Shown here in pieces: positions 10,413 to 21,728 of a stretch of DNA of 64,000 nt. The position numbers and the translations under genes were made by a program. The stretch comes from Bettongia penicillata ogilbyi (Eukaryota > Chordata > Mammalia > Diprotodontia > Potoroidae): the NCBI GenBank assembly GCA_023548195.1, contig JAJHZJ010000336.1:496001-560000 (forward strand), in the 5' to 3' direction. The notes beneath the pieces were generated by a model, which was not told the DNA's origin, did not search any database, and saw only the letters and a program-made list of their open reading frames with translations. How positions within the stretch are numbered: position 1 is the first letter of the stretch; each line of letters begins with the position of its first letter.

Positions 10413-11440
10413 TTAACCAACGAGAAATTATTATGGGGTAGTCACTGTTCAAAGCAGTGGGAACGCAAAGAAGGAGCAAAAGCAATTACTGGTTTAAGGG
10501 GCTTCCATTCTAACAGAGGAGACAATAGACACATAAACCAAACATGAAGAAAGACACTACCTAGGAAAGGGAGTTTTAGAATGAAGAAGGCATTAACAGA
10601 TTGGATGACCAGAAAGGAAAGGTCTTCTGGAGGAGGTGGGGCTTGAGCCAAATCTTAAAGGAAGCCAGGATGTCTATGAAGAGGGAGAGTATTCCAGGCA
10701 TAGAGGATAACCAGACATTGCAAAAGCAAGGAACTGGGAGATGAAGTACCATGTGGAACTGCAAACAGACCAGCATGGCCGAACCAAAGAGTATGTGGAA
10801 GGGAGAAATGTGTTAAAAGACTGAGAAGATAAGTATTCGAGTTATAAAGAGCTTTAGAAGCTAAACCCAGGAATTATATTTGATCTTAGAGGCAATAGGG
10901 GGCAATGGAATTTACTGGGGGGTAGGGTGACATGTTTAGAGCTAGGCTTTAGGTAAATGACTTTGGCAGCCTGAGGAGGATGGACTGGGGTGGGGAGGGT
11001 ATTGAGGCAGGATGACAAATTATTAGATTTTCATAGTAGTCTGGGCAAGAGGTGACAAGAATCTGAACTAGAGTAGTGGCTGTATAAAGATTGAAACAAA
11101 AGATGTTGTAGAGAAAGAATAACAAAATTCAACAGCTGATTGGATATATGCAATAATCAAGCAAGAATAGTTGAGGATGATGCTGAGATGGCAAACCAGT
11201 GACTGGAAAGGTGGTGGTACCTTTAAAGTCATGGAGAAGTTTAGAAGAGAGTTAAGTTTGGCAAAAAAATAATCTTCCACCTACCTGGGAGGCCCTCTTC
11301 TACTCTAGACAAATCTTCCTCATTCATCAAGGGGCTCTGTTTTGGACATTTTCAGTTTGAGATGCTTACAAGGCATTCAACTGAAGATATCCAAAGGACA
11401 ACTGATGATGTGAGGCTGGAGCTCAGAAGAGAAACCAGTT
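10413..11440 (-). mobile_element. L2 element, about 1 kb
   Basis: Reverse orientation. Landmarks in order: 'ggggcttccattctaacaga', 'ggtcttctggaggaggtggg', 'gcttgagccaaatcttaaag', 'gtattccaggcatagaggat', 'ggcagcctgaggaggatgga' and 'gacaagaatctgaactagag'. Gaps and stop codons show that the coding part is dead. Together with the preceding plus-strand copy it forms a tail-to-tail pair of L2s. Confidence 0.8.
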
Positions 11441-11985
11441 AGTTAACTGGCACAGGACTAAATCCTTCCCTTTAAATGCCTGTACAGGCATAGATCTGTG
11501 ATTCTATGAGCCTAAGGATCCCAGAGGGCCTTTGAGATGTGTAATAGAATCATCTCTTAGATTATATCTCCTTTCTCTGTGATATTTTGATTCTCCCATC
11601 CCAAAGACGTTGCTTTGCAAATCAAAAAGGATTTCTTTTCTAGGGCATCTTGGCCTAGTCATAGCCACCAACTGGTCTCTGTGACACATCGGGAACGATG
11701 CATAAGACCATCATTCTACCCACTCTGGAGAAGGGCAAATCAGCACATTTGGTCTTCAGTCACATACTCAGTCAGGAGAGGAAGCCAGAGTTGGCACCTA
11801 ACTCCCTGGTTGGCAGATGAACCTCCACATTTTCTCCCCATTCAACCCAATATAGACTCCCTATTTCAAGCTAGTTCAGTCTCACTGTGCCTTGAATATA
11901 TCATATGCATTATATCCTCTGGACGTTTATTCGCATTGTTCCACAGCACGTAGCACAGTATCAAAACAATCCTTGCTAATTTAAT
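11441..11985. other. Unassigned, no gene seen
   Basis: A 112-codon plus frame at 11615-11953 has no recognisable content. Short phrases near 11900-11960 may be eroded L2, but I am not convinced. Confidence 0.35.
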
Positions 11986-11989
11986 AAGT

Positions 11990-12290
11990 TAAAAAACATA
12001 TACCAAGTGCTTGCTATGTGCCAGAACCTATGAGGATATAAGCTTCTTGAGGGCAGGGACCATCTCTTTGCCTTTCCATGTATTCTCAATGTCTGATACA
12101 TAGTAATTGCTCAAAAATTGATGTTCAATGGACTGTGCTAAGCACTGAAGATAGAGGAAAAGGAAAAAAAACAATTCCTACCCTCAAGGAACTTAGATTC
12201 TAATAGGGGAGACAAAATGTAAATAACTAGGCATATTCAAGATACACACAAAGTATATGGGAGATAATTTCAGAAAAGGGATCAGAAACC
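11990..12290 (-). mobile_element. L2 3' end, split by another L2 fragment
   Basis: 'ccaagtgcttgctatgtgcc' ends near 12025, and the same element resumes near 12128 with 'gactgtgctaagcactgaag', then 'attcctaccctcaaggaact' and 'taataggggagacaaaatgt'. The break is filled by a plus-strand L2 tail (12033-12126), so one L2 fragment sits inside another. Confidence 0.7.
12033..12126 (+). mobile_element. L2 3' terminus nested in an older L2
   Basis: 'ataagcttcttgagggcagg', 'gaccatctctttgcctttcc' and 'catagtaattgctcaaaaat' are the forward L2 end. It interrupts a reverse L2 end within its most conserved phrase. Confidence 0.75.
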
Positions 12291-13670
12291 AAAGAATGGC
12301 GAAAGGCCTCCTACGGATAGTAGCACCTTGGAGGTATTTGTTGTCTGAATAAATAGGTAGACAAAAAGCCTAGTGATTATAACCAGAAGGTCTCTATTCA
12401 CTGGTAAAAAATTCCAGGTGAGGCTTTACTCTCCCTGCCTTTCCTCCCAACCACACATACATGGATAGACACATATACACCTCATTGTTCTTCACAACTA
12501 AATGAAAATGTAGTTACCCTGGAAAGCATTCACCAAAAATGTCAGCTGAGGTCAGCCGGGATGCTTCTGTACAGCAGCTAATCTAATATGATTTTTCCTC
12601 AGCACTTTTCTCCTCCTCCATGTGGGTTTTTTTAACACTTGGGAGAAATGAGAAAAAGAGCCAATGAGCTGACCAGACAGGGATTTGATTCTGTGTTTCA
12701 TCTAATGAAGAAAATAAATTTTTATCAAAGATAATAAACAAAGTAGCAAGACATGGTAACCGAGGTCTGAGGTCCTGGCCCTCCCGGCAGGGTCTTATGG
12801 TGGAATTATTTCTACAATCAACTTTCATTTCCCTAGGAAGACCCAGAGCAAGCAGGAAAAAAATTTGATGTGGAGACAAGTTGGGAGGGAAAAAGGAAGG
12901 GAGAGAGGCAGGGAGAGAGAAAGAAAGAGAGAGATCAGGAAGGGGTCAGTGGCCAGGAAACACAATATAACTTCTGCCATTAAGCCTCAGGACAGGCTGT
13001 GACATCTCTTTCATGAGACCAATTCTCTCTGGGGCACTATAGGTCATAAATAGTGATGGGCACACAATTTTTCTACTTTGATAGAAAAAAAAAAGGATAC
13101 TTCACAAGCCCTTATCATGAAGCCTGTAATAGGAGGGTTGATTCAGTCCCTGTCTGTAGGGATCATAAAGACAGCCACTCTACACATCAAGAGAGGTAAA
13201 GTCCCAAACAAAAAGAGGAAAAGGTTTAAGTATGAGCAGATTCCCTCGATGTTCCAAAAGTTTGTTCACAAGTTAGCCATTGGATCTCTGGATATTTTTT
13301 AACCCAACAGAAACTCTATTATACAAGATGGCTAGCTTTCCAAATTAATCCTTAAAAACCTTTTTAATTCACAATGCCCATAAAGTTTAAAATTAAATAA
13401 AAGTAGAGCACACTCCAGCCTTCATGAGTCACAGTATTTCTATGAGAAATTTATTCAGCCCTCCAACTTGAAATACCAGAAATACACCTCCCGTATTTGT
13501 AAGGGAGGATCCAAATGTTCAATAATGGAGCTGGAAATACCCCTAGCTCTAAGTCATAGCTGATGGCTCCTGTGACCTGGAGAAGGTATGTTAGGTAAAC
13601 TGTGCATCTCCCCCCGGTGCTTAACACACTAGGAGTTTAATGTAGAATGAACAGAATGGAAGCAAGGATG
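12291..13670. other. Largely unique, GA-rich patch at 12883-12934
   Basis: The only simple sequence is a GGGA/GAGA/GAAA-rich patch. A 98-codon minus frame (12583-12879) and a 74-codon plus frame (13078-13302) show nothing recognisable. No repeat landmarks were found. Confidence 0.4.
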
Positions 13671-13673
13671 AAA

Positions 13674-13885
13674 GTATTCATTCAGCCTCTACTATGAGCT
13701 AAGCACTTAGCAAACAGACCCTCACAACAACGCTGTGATAACTTTACAGTTAAGAAAAATAGGGCAGGCCAAGAGTTAAGTGACTTGCCCAGGATCACAT
13801 ACTTAACAAGCGTCTGAGATTGGGCTTAGATTCAGATCTTCCTGACTCTAGACCCAGTGCTCTCCTCACTGACCCGCCTGGATGC
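13674..13885 (-). mobile_element. MIR-type SINE
   Basis: 'cctctactatgagctaagca', 'gttaagtgacttgcccagga', 'cagatcttcctgactctaga' and 'cagtgctctcctcactgacc' in reverse MIR order. Confidence 0.8.
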
Positions 13886-14519
13886 CTCTGTGAGGCACAG
13901 GATAGATAACAAAGGTTTGGAATGAGTGGCAGGGCTTAGAACTCTAGGGTGAAAAGTGGGAAAGTAGTTGGGGTGGAAGGACAGATAGGGAAGGGGGATC
14001 AGGAAAACCTGATGGGAGGAGGGCCTTCCTCCCTGAGTATTCTGATTCATCTCCAGTTACCTCTTTTCTCCTTCTGCAAGCTCCAGGGACTATTCTCCTG
14101 CATCCCTTCCCACTGCCACTAACCATGGCTTTTCACCAGGTTTCTCTTTTTTTCTGTAACCCTCTGGATGAGAACAGTCAGTCAGTGAATCAATAAAGTA
14201 AAGTTTCATATCTCCCTTCTCCTGTCCCTGTAGGAAGCATTTGGTTTTGGGAGGAGAATTTCAAGGAGAATTTATTGCTAGTATACAAAGAAGAAACAAA
14301 CAGTAGGTGAAAGAAGTCACCTTCTTTCCAGTTCTCTTCTCTTACCTTTTTATTTGAAATCCCTTAGACCCCAACATAGGATAATATAGTGTCACACACT
14401 GGTACAAAAGGTGGAGCTTTATAGACAAAGAAATCTGGAAGAAAGCTGAACAGAGGTTATCCTGGGGATTTCATTATGGAAAGTCCATCTAGGAATGATG
14501 CAAGAACAGAAATACAGAG
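13886..14519. other. Unassigned, no gene seen
   Basis: No recognised repeat. Frames on the minus strand around 13832-14126 overlap one another and are not supported. Confidence 0.4.
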
Positions 14520-14775
14520 TAGGCATCCAGGTGGTAACATTGGATAGAGAACTGGGCATGGAGTCAGGAAGATTTGAGTTGTAGTCTGATCTCAGACATT
14601 TCCTAGCTAGGAGACTCTGAGTAAGTCAATTAACTTTTGTCAGATTCAGTTTCCTCATCTGCAAGGTTGGGATAATAATAGTACCTATCACTCAGAGTTA
14701 TTATGAGGATCAAATGAGATAGTATTTGTAAATTGCTTTGAACACTTTTAATTGCTATATTAAATGCTAGCTAAG
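14520..14775 (+). mobile_element. tRNA-derived SINE with MIR-like tail
   Basis: Head 'gcatccaggtggtaacattgg', body 'gagtcaggaagatttgagtt', 'cagtttcctcatctgcaagg', 'ttatgaggatcaaatgagat' and tail 'gtaaattgctttgaacac'. This subfamily ends in 'ctatattaaatgctagcta' rather than the 'ggggtcacgaagag' tail. Confidence 0.8.
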
Positions 14776-14989
14776 CGCTAGAGTTTGGAAGGAGAACATA
14801 AAGAAATTGCAAGGATAGAGAAACCAATGGGGTAAGCAGATCAGACTGGGGCCTCTGTATAAGGAATCTTACCATCAGAAGGAAGGACCTTGTTACAGCA
14901 CCATTACCTAGACTATGTTCTACTACATAACATCGAGGACCCATTGTAACTATATAACAAAACTGTGGATGGGAAAATACTTTTAGTCC

Positions 14990-17360
14990 GTCAGTCAATA
15001 AACACGTATTAAGCCCCTCCCCTACATGCCACGCACTGTCCTGGAGATACAAAGAAAGATAAAAGACAGTCTCTGCTCCAGAGAAGCACATAGTCTAAAT
15101 GGGGGAGACAACACGCAGTAAGTTCTAAACAGGATAAATTGAAACTTGTCAATAAAGGGAAGGCATTAGAATTAAGGGGGATGGGAAAGACTTTCTGTAG
15201 AAGGTGGAATTTTAGCTGGGACTTGAGGAAAGTCAAGGAAGCCCTAAAGTGGAAATGAGGACGGAGAGCATTTCAGGCCAAAGAGGGAAAATCCCTGGGG
15301 TCTGTAGATGGAACAGCAAGGAGGCCAGTGTCAATGAATCAAGAAGTCCAAGGTCGGGAAGAGGCTATAAAGTGTAAGAAGACTGGAAAAGTAGGGGATC
15401 CAGGTTATGAAGGCTTTGAATACCAAATGGAGACTGTATGTTTGATCCTGGAGGTAATACAGAACCACTGGAGATTTTGTTTCTTTGATTTTTTGTTTGT
15501 TTGTTTGTTTCTGAGGAACATGATGAGACCTATGGTTTAAAAAGATCACTATGACAGCTGAGTAGAGGATGGACCGGAGTGAGGAGACACTTGTGGTGGG
15601 ATAATCAACTATCAGGACATTTCAATAGTCCAAATGGGAGGCGATGAGCACCTTCACCAAGATGGTGGCAGTGCCAGAGGAGAAAAGGAGCTATATTGTA
15701 GAGATGCTAGGAGGGTAAAATCAACAGGCCTTAGCAACTGATTGGACAGGGGGAGTGAGAGAGAGGAGTTGGAAATGACACCTATGTTGCAAGCCGGGGA
15801 GGAAGGTTGCTCCCTCCATAATAATAGGAAGTGAGGAAGAAAGCACATTGAAGGCAAGAGGATAATGAGTACAATTTGGATTATTGAGTTTAAGATATCC
15901 AGCAGGCAGTTAAAGACAGGGAGATCATGAGAAAGGTTAAAACTGGATAAGTAGATCTGAAAATCATCAGCGTAGAGATAATCATTCAATCCATAGTAAC
16001 TGATGAGATCACCAAATGAAATATAATAGAGACAGAAGGACAGAAGACCAAGACAGAGCCTGAGGGACACCAATAGTGAGTGGGCACGACTTGGATGAAG
16101 ATCAGTACAGGGATAGGAGGAGTGTTCAGTTACGTAGGAGGAGACTCAGGACGGAGAAGTGTAACAAAAACCTAGAGAAAAGAGAATATCAAGAAAGTGA
16201 TTCACAGGGTCAAAGGCGTCAGAGAGGATGAGGACTGAGAAAAGGTCATTAGGTCTGGCAACTTAAAAATCCTATCTTTGGAAAGGGGCAAGTTTTGGCT
16301 GAATGATGAAGTCAGAAGCCAGACTATAAGGAATAAGAGGAAAGGAGGTGGCGGCACCTGTTGTAGTCTGCCTTCTCAAAGGTTCAGTCACAAAAGACTA
16401 GAGAAATGTGGCATGCTTGCTAGCGAGGAAGTGAGGGATTTTTGCATGAGCCTGTTTGCAGGCAGCACAGCAGTCAATAGACAGGATAGAGTGAAGATGA
16501 ATGAGAGAGAGGGAATAATAGAAGGGGCAATCTGCTGAAGACAAGACGGAATAGGATCACTCGTGCGTTCCCAGCTTAAGACCCAATCAGCACAGTTCTG
16601 TGATTTTCTCATTTCATTCAGCAGCACATGAGTAGGAGCAAAAACAGTGGATGGAAGGAGTGATTCGAGGCCAAAGCTTTGCAGGGCCAATTCAGCAATA
16701 TATTAAGGAGGCAAGGACTCAAGAGAAGTAGACAGAGTAGAGCTGAGCTGGTTCACCAAGGGATCAAGACTAAAAAGAGAAGAGAAAATAACCAATGGAA
16801 AGGTCACGGCCTGAGAAAGAACCAAGGAGTCGACAGACTAGACGTCAGCGTAGACAAAGAACAGGGTTTCAGTCTGCAAAACAGAAGTGAAACAATAGAG
16901 TTCATGAACATGGAAGTGGTATATTTGTGACCGATGGCAAGATCAAGTGTACGACCATCCTTGTGTGTGGCTGAAGTACGTTGCAAGAGTAGGTTACGTG
17001 AAGTAAGCCGAAGAACTGTAAGGTTAAGGTGTTTGAGGAAAAATGGATTCTGTACGCTGAGAGCAAGAGGAAAGAAGGAGAAACCGAGCTACGTGCTGAA
17101 CTCAAGGAGGAAAGAAGGGGAATGTCCTGGAGGTCTGTAGACAATATCGAGCATGACTTCAATTGGGGTAGTACATATGGACTGAGTGAACCTCAAAGGA
17201 GGAAAGATTACTAAGCGGTAGAAGAAAAACCTGGAAGTGGTGATGCGGAGCAAAGAGCATCCTGAATCCCCCACCCATGTGTGGGAGAATGAATAAAGGT
17301 TCTGCCAGTACTGAAAAGGGTGATCACAGAGACTTCCAGATCTCAATGAGAACAAGCAGA
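14990..17360 (-). mobile_element. Long L2 (CR1-clade LINE) with endonuclease and RT remnants
   Basis: This is the best preserved L2 of the window, about 2.4 kb. At the right end an endonuclease-type segment reads D-I-V-Y-R-P-P-G (about 17125-17150), followed leftwards by T-H-K-D-G-R-T-L-D-L (about 16940-16975). The RT begins near 16205-16230 with D-A-F-D-P-V-N-H. The catalytic Y-A-D-D is intact at 15963-15974. The 3' UTR and terminus lie at 14990-15260 ('aagcccctcccctacatgcc', 'gggaaagactttctgtagaa'). Stops and frameshifts break the coding region into short pieces, so it is inactive. It would once have encoded the machinery that also moved MIR. Confidence 0.9.
15654..16073 (-). pseudogene. 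L2 reverse transcriptase fragment (139 codons)
   Basis: The longest open piece of the L2 coding region. Residues 18-40 carry the RT palm: I-S-F-G-D-L-I, then G-L-N-D-Y-L-Y-A-D-D, with the two catalytic aspartates at residues 36-37, followed by F-Q-I-Y-L-S. This corresponds to the region usually read as 'YADDTQLYLS' in L2/CR1 elements. It has no proper start and is only a surviving stretch of a much longer decayed ORF2. It is not a host gene. Confidence 0.85.
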
Positions 17361-17637
17361 TAAAAGCATGAGAAAGGAAATAATTTAAGATGAAAATAAA
17401 TTTGTTGCCTATGGAGTAGGCATTCCAGAGAGCACAGTGCAGGGCCAGACAACTTTTAGAGTAGGATATTAGGGGACAAGACAGTTGAGGGGAATGGGAA
17501 TGAAGGGCTAGGCAGTGGGGGCAGGAGAAGATAACAGCATTTTAAATATAATAGCCAGGGATTCAAAATCACTGATATGTGGGGAGGGAGATAGGACCGT
17601 GCGGAGATTCTGTTAATCCCTGAGGAATGAGTTCAGG
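17361..17637. other. Unassigned
   Basis: G-rich, A-rich DNA next to the L2; possibly the further 5' part of it, but no landmark is convincing. Confidence 0.3.
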
Positions 17638-17965
17638 TTGTTGTCAGTCCTTCATTTCCAAAGAGGACCAGTGGCATCTTAAAGGTGATGTCTTGACGTG
17701 TTCATGAATTGGTTTTAAGTGAGGCAGAGTTGCACAAAATCCTCAACCTCACACTTTCTTTTAATCATCAAAGCCCAGTAGCAAGACCTAAGTCAAGGTG
17801 ACCGATAATAGCCTGGATGCAGTGGATGACCTTGGCATCTTCACTATGATCTTCACTAGACCAAGCTCTAAATGCTCCAGCTTCAGCACCTGCTTCAGCC
17901 ACCTTCATAACTGCTGAACAAATTGTTGACATCCACTTGGTTCCATCAGGGGAAGTCTTCACATG
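17638..17965 (-). mobile_element. Composite marsupial SINE (second family)
   Basis: Reverse orientation: 'gtcagtccttcatttccaaa', 'gaggaccagtggcatctta', 'gtgaggcagagttgcacaaa', 'cctggatgcagtggatgacc'. This is the same family as the forward copy at 60950-61229, which ends in 'aaggacaaacaa'. Moderately diverged. Confidence 0.7.
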
Positions 17966-18237
17966 CTAGAAATCCCCTAACTCACCAACAGTTTTGAAGT
18001 CTGACAGTTACCCTCAACCTGATTTAATAGACAGATTTTCCAGAGTATGGCCATTCTACATGCTACAGCTTCATGGGGCCACAGGGGAGAGTGGGATGAC
18101 AGATGGACACCAAAGGTAGATGAGCAAGTCTGAAAAGGTCTCAGGAAGCCCTCACACCAGAAAGCTGAATACCCCATAGGTGAAAGTTCACAGAAGTTTG
18201 GCCTCAGCAGAGAGCTCTTCTCTTGTACTTTTAAAAG
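17966..18237. other. Unassigned
   Basis: No landmark recognised. A 104-codon minus frame (17977-18291) crosses into a MIR and is not credible as a gene. Confidence 0.35.
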
Positions 18238-18548
18238 ATGCAAGTAATCATGTGACCTCAGGCAAATCACTTCACTTCTCTGAACTTCCATTTCTTCATC
18301 TATAAAATGAATATAACAGTCCCTTCCCTATATGCCACTATTTCTCTTTTGCTTTGGAGCATAGGGGTTGGTGGGGGAATCAAATGGGATAGCAGCATGG
18401 TACAGCAGAATTGGCATTGGGGAACTGGGGCTGATAATCTCAGCTCTCCTGTGTGGTCTTGGGGAAATCTCTGCACCTCAGTTTCCTTATTTATAAAAAG
18501 AGGTATGGATAATCTTCTGAGTTCCTGTCAACTCTAAATCCTATAATC
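18238..18548 (+). mobile_element. Two successive MIR-type fragments
   Basis: First (18238-18342): 'gtgacctcaggcaaatcact' and 'atttcttcatctataaaatg'. Second (18380-18548): 'gcatggtacagcagaattgg', 'cacctcagtttccttattta', 'gttcctgtcaactctaaatc'. Both are forward and may be separate insertions. Confidence 0.65.
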
Positions 18549-18559
18549 AATAAGAATTA

Positions 18560-19845
18560 AAGATAATATACAATAAAAGCCCAGAGATTTCCATGACGCA
18601 CTGTGTATACAAGTAAAGACATTACTATCATTATTGTTAGCCATAGCAATGGTAGAACTCAGGAAAGAATAATTAGCAAATTTATGAATGAATGCTGATC
18701 TCACTTATTAATGTTAATCATTCCTTAATCTAACATAATCATTCATTTATAGTCATTCCAACCATCAATAAATGAAAACGCATTTGAACTTCACAAGTAT
18801 GTTTGAATTTCAAACATCTTAAATTTCTCATTAGGGACCCGGCTTGTGCCAAAACTATTCTGTGGTATAGTAACCAAGGTGTGAGGTCTTTCTTAATTGG
18901 ACATGAACTAGTCAAATCCTCCTGCAATTATGTATATATCCCTTTCCTTTTTATGCATCTAAGTATAAAACTTTGCTGAAAGCCACCCTTTAACCTTCCT
19001 CTGTCTACAAAGAGAGAACTGACTGAAACCATCTAATAGATTCCTCACTCCTAATTTTAAAAATTAAAAGATGATCCAGACTATTTTCTTCAGGGAAAAG
19101 TCAATGAAATCTTATTTCAATCAATTTCCCATGGCTGTTCTAAATCCATATCAAGCACACTCTGTCCAGGTGCTATCTCTAATTAGAGGCTGACCAGTCA
19201 ATAAGATAGTGGATACACTTCTGCTTGAGTGGCTAATTGCTAGGAGAAGTTAAATGAAGTTTTAAAAGCCCAAACCCTAGATTCTACTAATTAGGAGCAT
19301 GGTCTGTTCTCACACACTCAGCATTCTATTAGGCAAATTATTTACAAGGCTATTCAGATACCTGGAGACAGACACTGGGCTGTTGGCATTATGGATATAC
19401 TTAAGATTAATTTAAATTCCCTATTTAACTTTGTAGTAATGGTTAGAACCCCAGTGGTAAGAAGGCCATGGTGGGATGCTTCAGATCATTCCTATGATAC
19501 TTTATTTTTAAAACAGAAATATTGCAGTGGGATTAATTAAGTCTGCTTTTAGGAACACAGGGTAGCTGAATATAACTCATCTTTTTAATCACTGAATACA
19601 TACATCATGGACAGCCACAGTGGATGCTACTCCTTATCCCAAAGTGCTAGCGTTCTGAGAAGGGAGAATCAAGTGAATCTTCAATCCAACCTACTAGAAA
19701 ATCTAGCATAGTAGGAAAAAAAGTAAAGTTCTCCCTCTGTAAAATGGTGCTAATTGACCTAAGACTGATCTTTGGAAGCCTCACAATTCCTTTTCTATTC
19801 TTGTTTCCCCTAATATAGTCTACTGCTTCTCCTCAGGTCCGCCCT
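18560..19845. other. Repeat-poor AT-rich block with many TAAT sites
   Basis: About 1.3 kb with no repeat landmark and no coding frame. It contains the perfect palindrome 'ctctaattagag' at 19177-19188, another TAATTA at 19288-19293 and 'ttaattaa' at 19533-19540, plus 'ggctaattgc' near 19232. TAATTA is a homeodomain core. Such density in repeat-free AT-rich DNA is typical of developmental enhancers, but AT-rich DNA also gives such matches by chance. Confidence 0.3.
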
Positions 19846-19849
19846 GACA

Positions 19850-19873
19850 GGGTGGGTTGAAATTTACCCACCC
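19850..19873. repeat. Perfect 8-bp inverted repeat (hairpin)
   Basis: 'gggtgggt' (19850-19857) and its exact complement 'acccaccc' (19866-19873) flank an 8-base loop 'tgaaattt'. It sits at the left edge of a segment that shares a 25-base motif with the minisatellite at 56464-56811. Confidence 0.85.
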
Positions 19874-20309
19874 AGTGACATGCTGGTAACTGTTTAAAAA
19901 CCAGGTTGTGCGGGGAGGGAAGGAGGATGCACATCAGACACACTTTTAAATTTAATCTTCATCACTAACATTTTCTTTATCATTTTCTTAAGCCTAGACA
20001 GTCAGCAAAATAATAAAACAAGCTCTTATTTGTCACATTTGCTGATTTCCAAGATGCACGTGTTTACCCCTGAAAATTTAACAACTGGCTTTCACTTGCC
20101 AACAAACCGACTTCAAGGAACCATTCATTCCCACCCCAGTCTGATTTCCCCAAGAAATGACCAAGGCATCAAAATTATGCTTCTTTTTTCCCTCCATCAA
20201 AACTTATATTCATTCAGGTTTTTGTTCTTAGCTGAAAAGAACAACCCAACAAACTTATTCACACCACAATGTTCCATGATGAATAATAATTCACAGATAT
20301 ATCTGAATT
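19874..20309. other. Unassigned; contains a motif shared with the 56 kb minisatellite
   Basis: At 19881-19905 'tgctggtaactgtttaaaaa' and 'ccagg' match the minisatellite unit 'tgctggtaaacgtttaacaa' 'ccagc' with about four differences in 25 bases. Both are probably derived from one dispersed repeat that I cannot name. The 111-codon frame at 20030-20365 runs into a SINE and is not supported. Confidence 0.35.
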
Positions 20310-20443
20310 TTAGGGGGGTGAGAGGATTGGAAAGGCAGCCAGGATTAAGTGATTTGTCCATCTAGTGAGTAAGGCCATATTTGAACTCAGGTCCTCCTGA
20401 CTCCAGGGCTGATGCTCTACCCACTGAGCCACCCAGCTGCCAC
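20310..20443 (-). mobile_element. tRNA-derived SINE, head half
   Basis: 'ggattaagtgatttgtccat', 'tttgaactcaggtcctcctg', 'actccagggctgatgctcta' and 'cccactgagccacccagctg' give the reverse head of the SINE. Confidence 0.8.
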
Positions 20444-21485
20444 TGAAATTTTTTAAAAGGAAAACTGAAGAGGAGACTCAACAGCAATGATAATTCATAA
20501 TAATTCATATAATCAAGGTTAATAAACCCCAAAACTATCTGAATTTAAAAAGCTTTTAAAACACAAACACCCAGCAACAGCAAAATCAAAACCTTTCCTC
20601 CTCTGCGGCACTTAATATGTACCACTTTGCTCTGTTAACTTAGCATGTCTCATCTGCCCAAATAAACTGTAAGCCACTTTGTCAGCCCAAAGTGCCTAGC
20701 AAAGAGCAGAGCGTGCACACATTCAAATATCCATTGAGATGAACCGAGAGTGGTCCCCTCGGACCGGGAAGACGTAGAAGATGATTCAGTTGGGTGCACA
20801 AAACTCGATAAGTAAAAGGGGGAAAGTGTGAATTAATCACAGCCAAACCTTAGTAGAAAGAGTAATGATACCCTAAGGGCCCAAAGGAGTTATTACAAAC
20901 AACAGATCAAGCTGAACTAATTAAATAAGTATGTGACAGAGTCTTTTTAGATGTCAAGGCCAGGTTTCCCATTGCTAACTTGACCTTTAACCCTAGTGGT
21001 AAGGTCTTTTGCTCTTATGAACAGCCACCCAGAACTACAAAGCTTATTATTTAGGTGACTAGGAAAACAGTCACAAGTAGCTGTTACCCACACATGAAGC
21101 TCTCTGGGGCTCCTTGGGAAACACATCATTGACACCCGTCACTGAGTTTTCTCATCTAAGATTCAGAGCCACAGCATACAAATCAGAAAGGAGCAAATCC
21201 TTCAGAAAATAGAGCTTTCTCTAGGACAAAAGATAACTAAGGACTGCATGTCGGGCAGTTTCTATATTCTACAGTCTTCAGGGACAATCTATCTGAAGTG
21301 ACACCCAGAGAGAGGAAATACAAAGGCTCTCTGAAGTGCTGATGCGGGGGAAGGGTATTGGGGGAAAGGCTAGAGGCAGCGTAGTACAGACAAAGGTACT
21401 GGAAAGGAAATCAGGAAGTGTGGGTCCCATTCCTGACTCTGCCCCTCCCTTCCTTTCAAACCTCAAGGACAGCTTAAGGATTTAA
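20444..21485. other. Unassigned, no gene seen
   Basis: About 1 kb without recognised repeats or plausible coding sequence. Short minus frames of about 62 codons at 20947-21135 and 21278-21466 are unsupported. Confidence 0.4.
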
Positions 21486-21487
21486 CC

Positions 21488-21728
21488 CCTTCCGAGGCAG
21501 CTAATTCAAGAAGACCTGAGTTCAAATACAGCCTCAGAAGCTTACTAGCTCTGTGACTCTGAGTAAATCAATTGTTTGCCTCAGTTTCCATATCTGCAAA
21601 ATGGGAATAATAAAAGCACCTACCTCGAAGTTACTATAAAATAAAATGAGATGATATATTTAGAAAGCACTGTGTGAACCTTAAAGGAAATGCAAATGCA
21701 AATAAAATGCAAGCTATTATTTATTTAT
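21488..21728 (+). mobile_element. tRNA-derived SINE with MIR-like tail
   Basis: 'gaggcagctaattcaagaag', 'acctgagttcaaatacagcc', 'ctcagtttccatatctgcaa', 'aaaatgagatgatatattta' and 'gcaagctattatttattta' in forward order. Confidence 0.75.

Noticed and set aside
15654..16073. 139-codon minus frame as a possible host gene
   Set aside because: Contains the YADD reverse-transcriptase motif in L2 context and is a remnant of L2.
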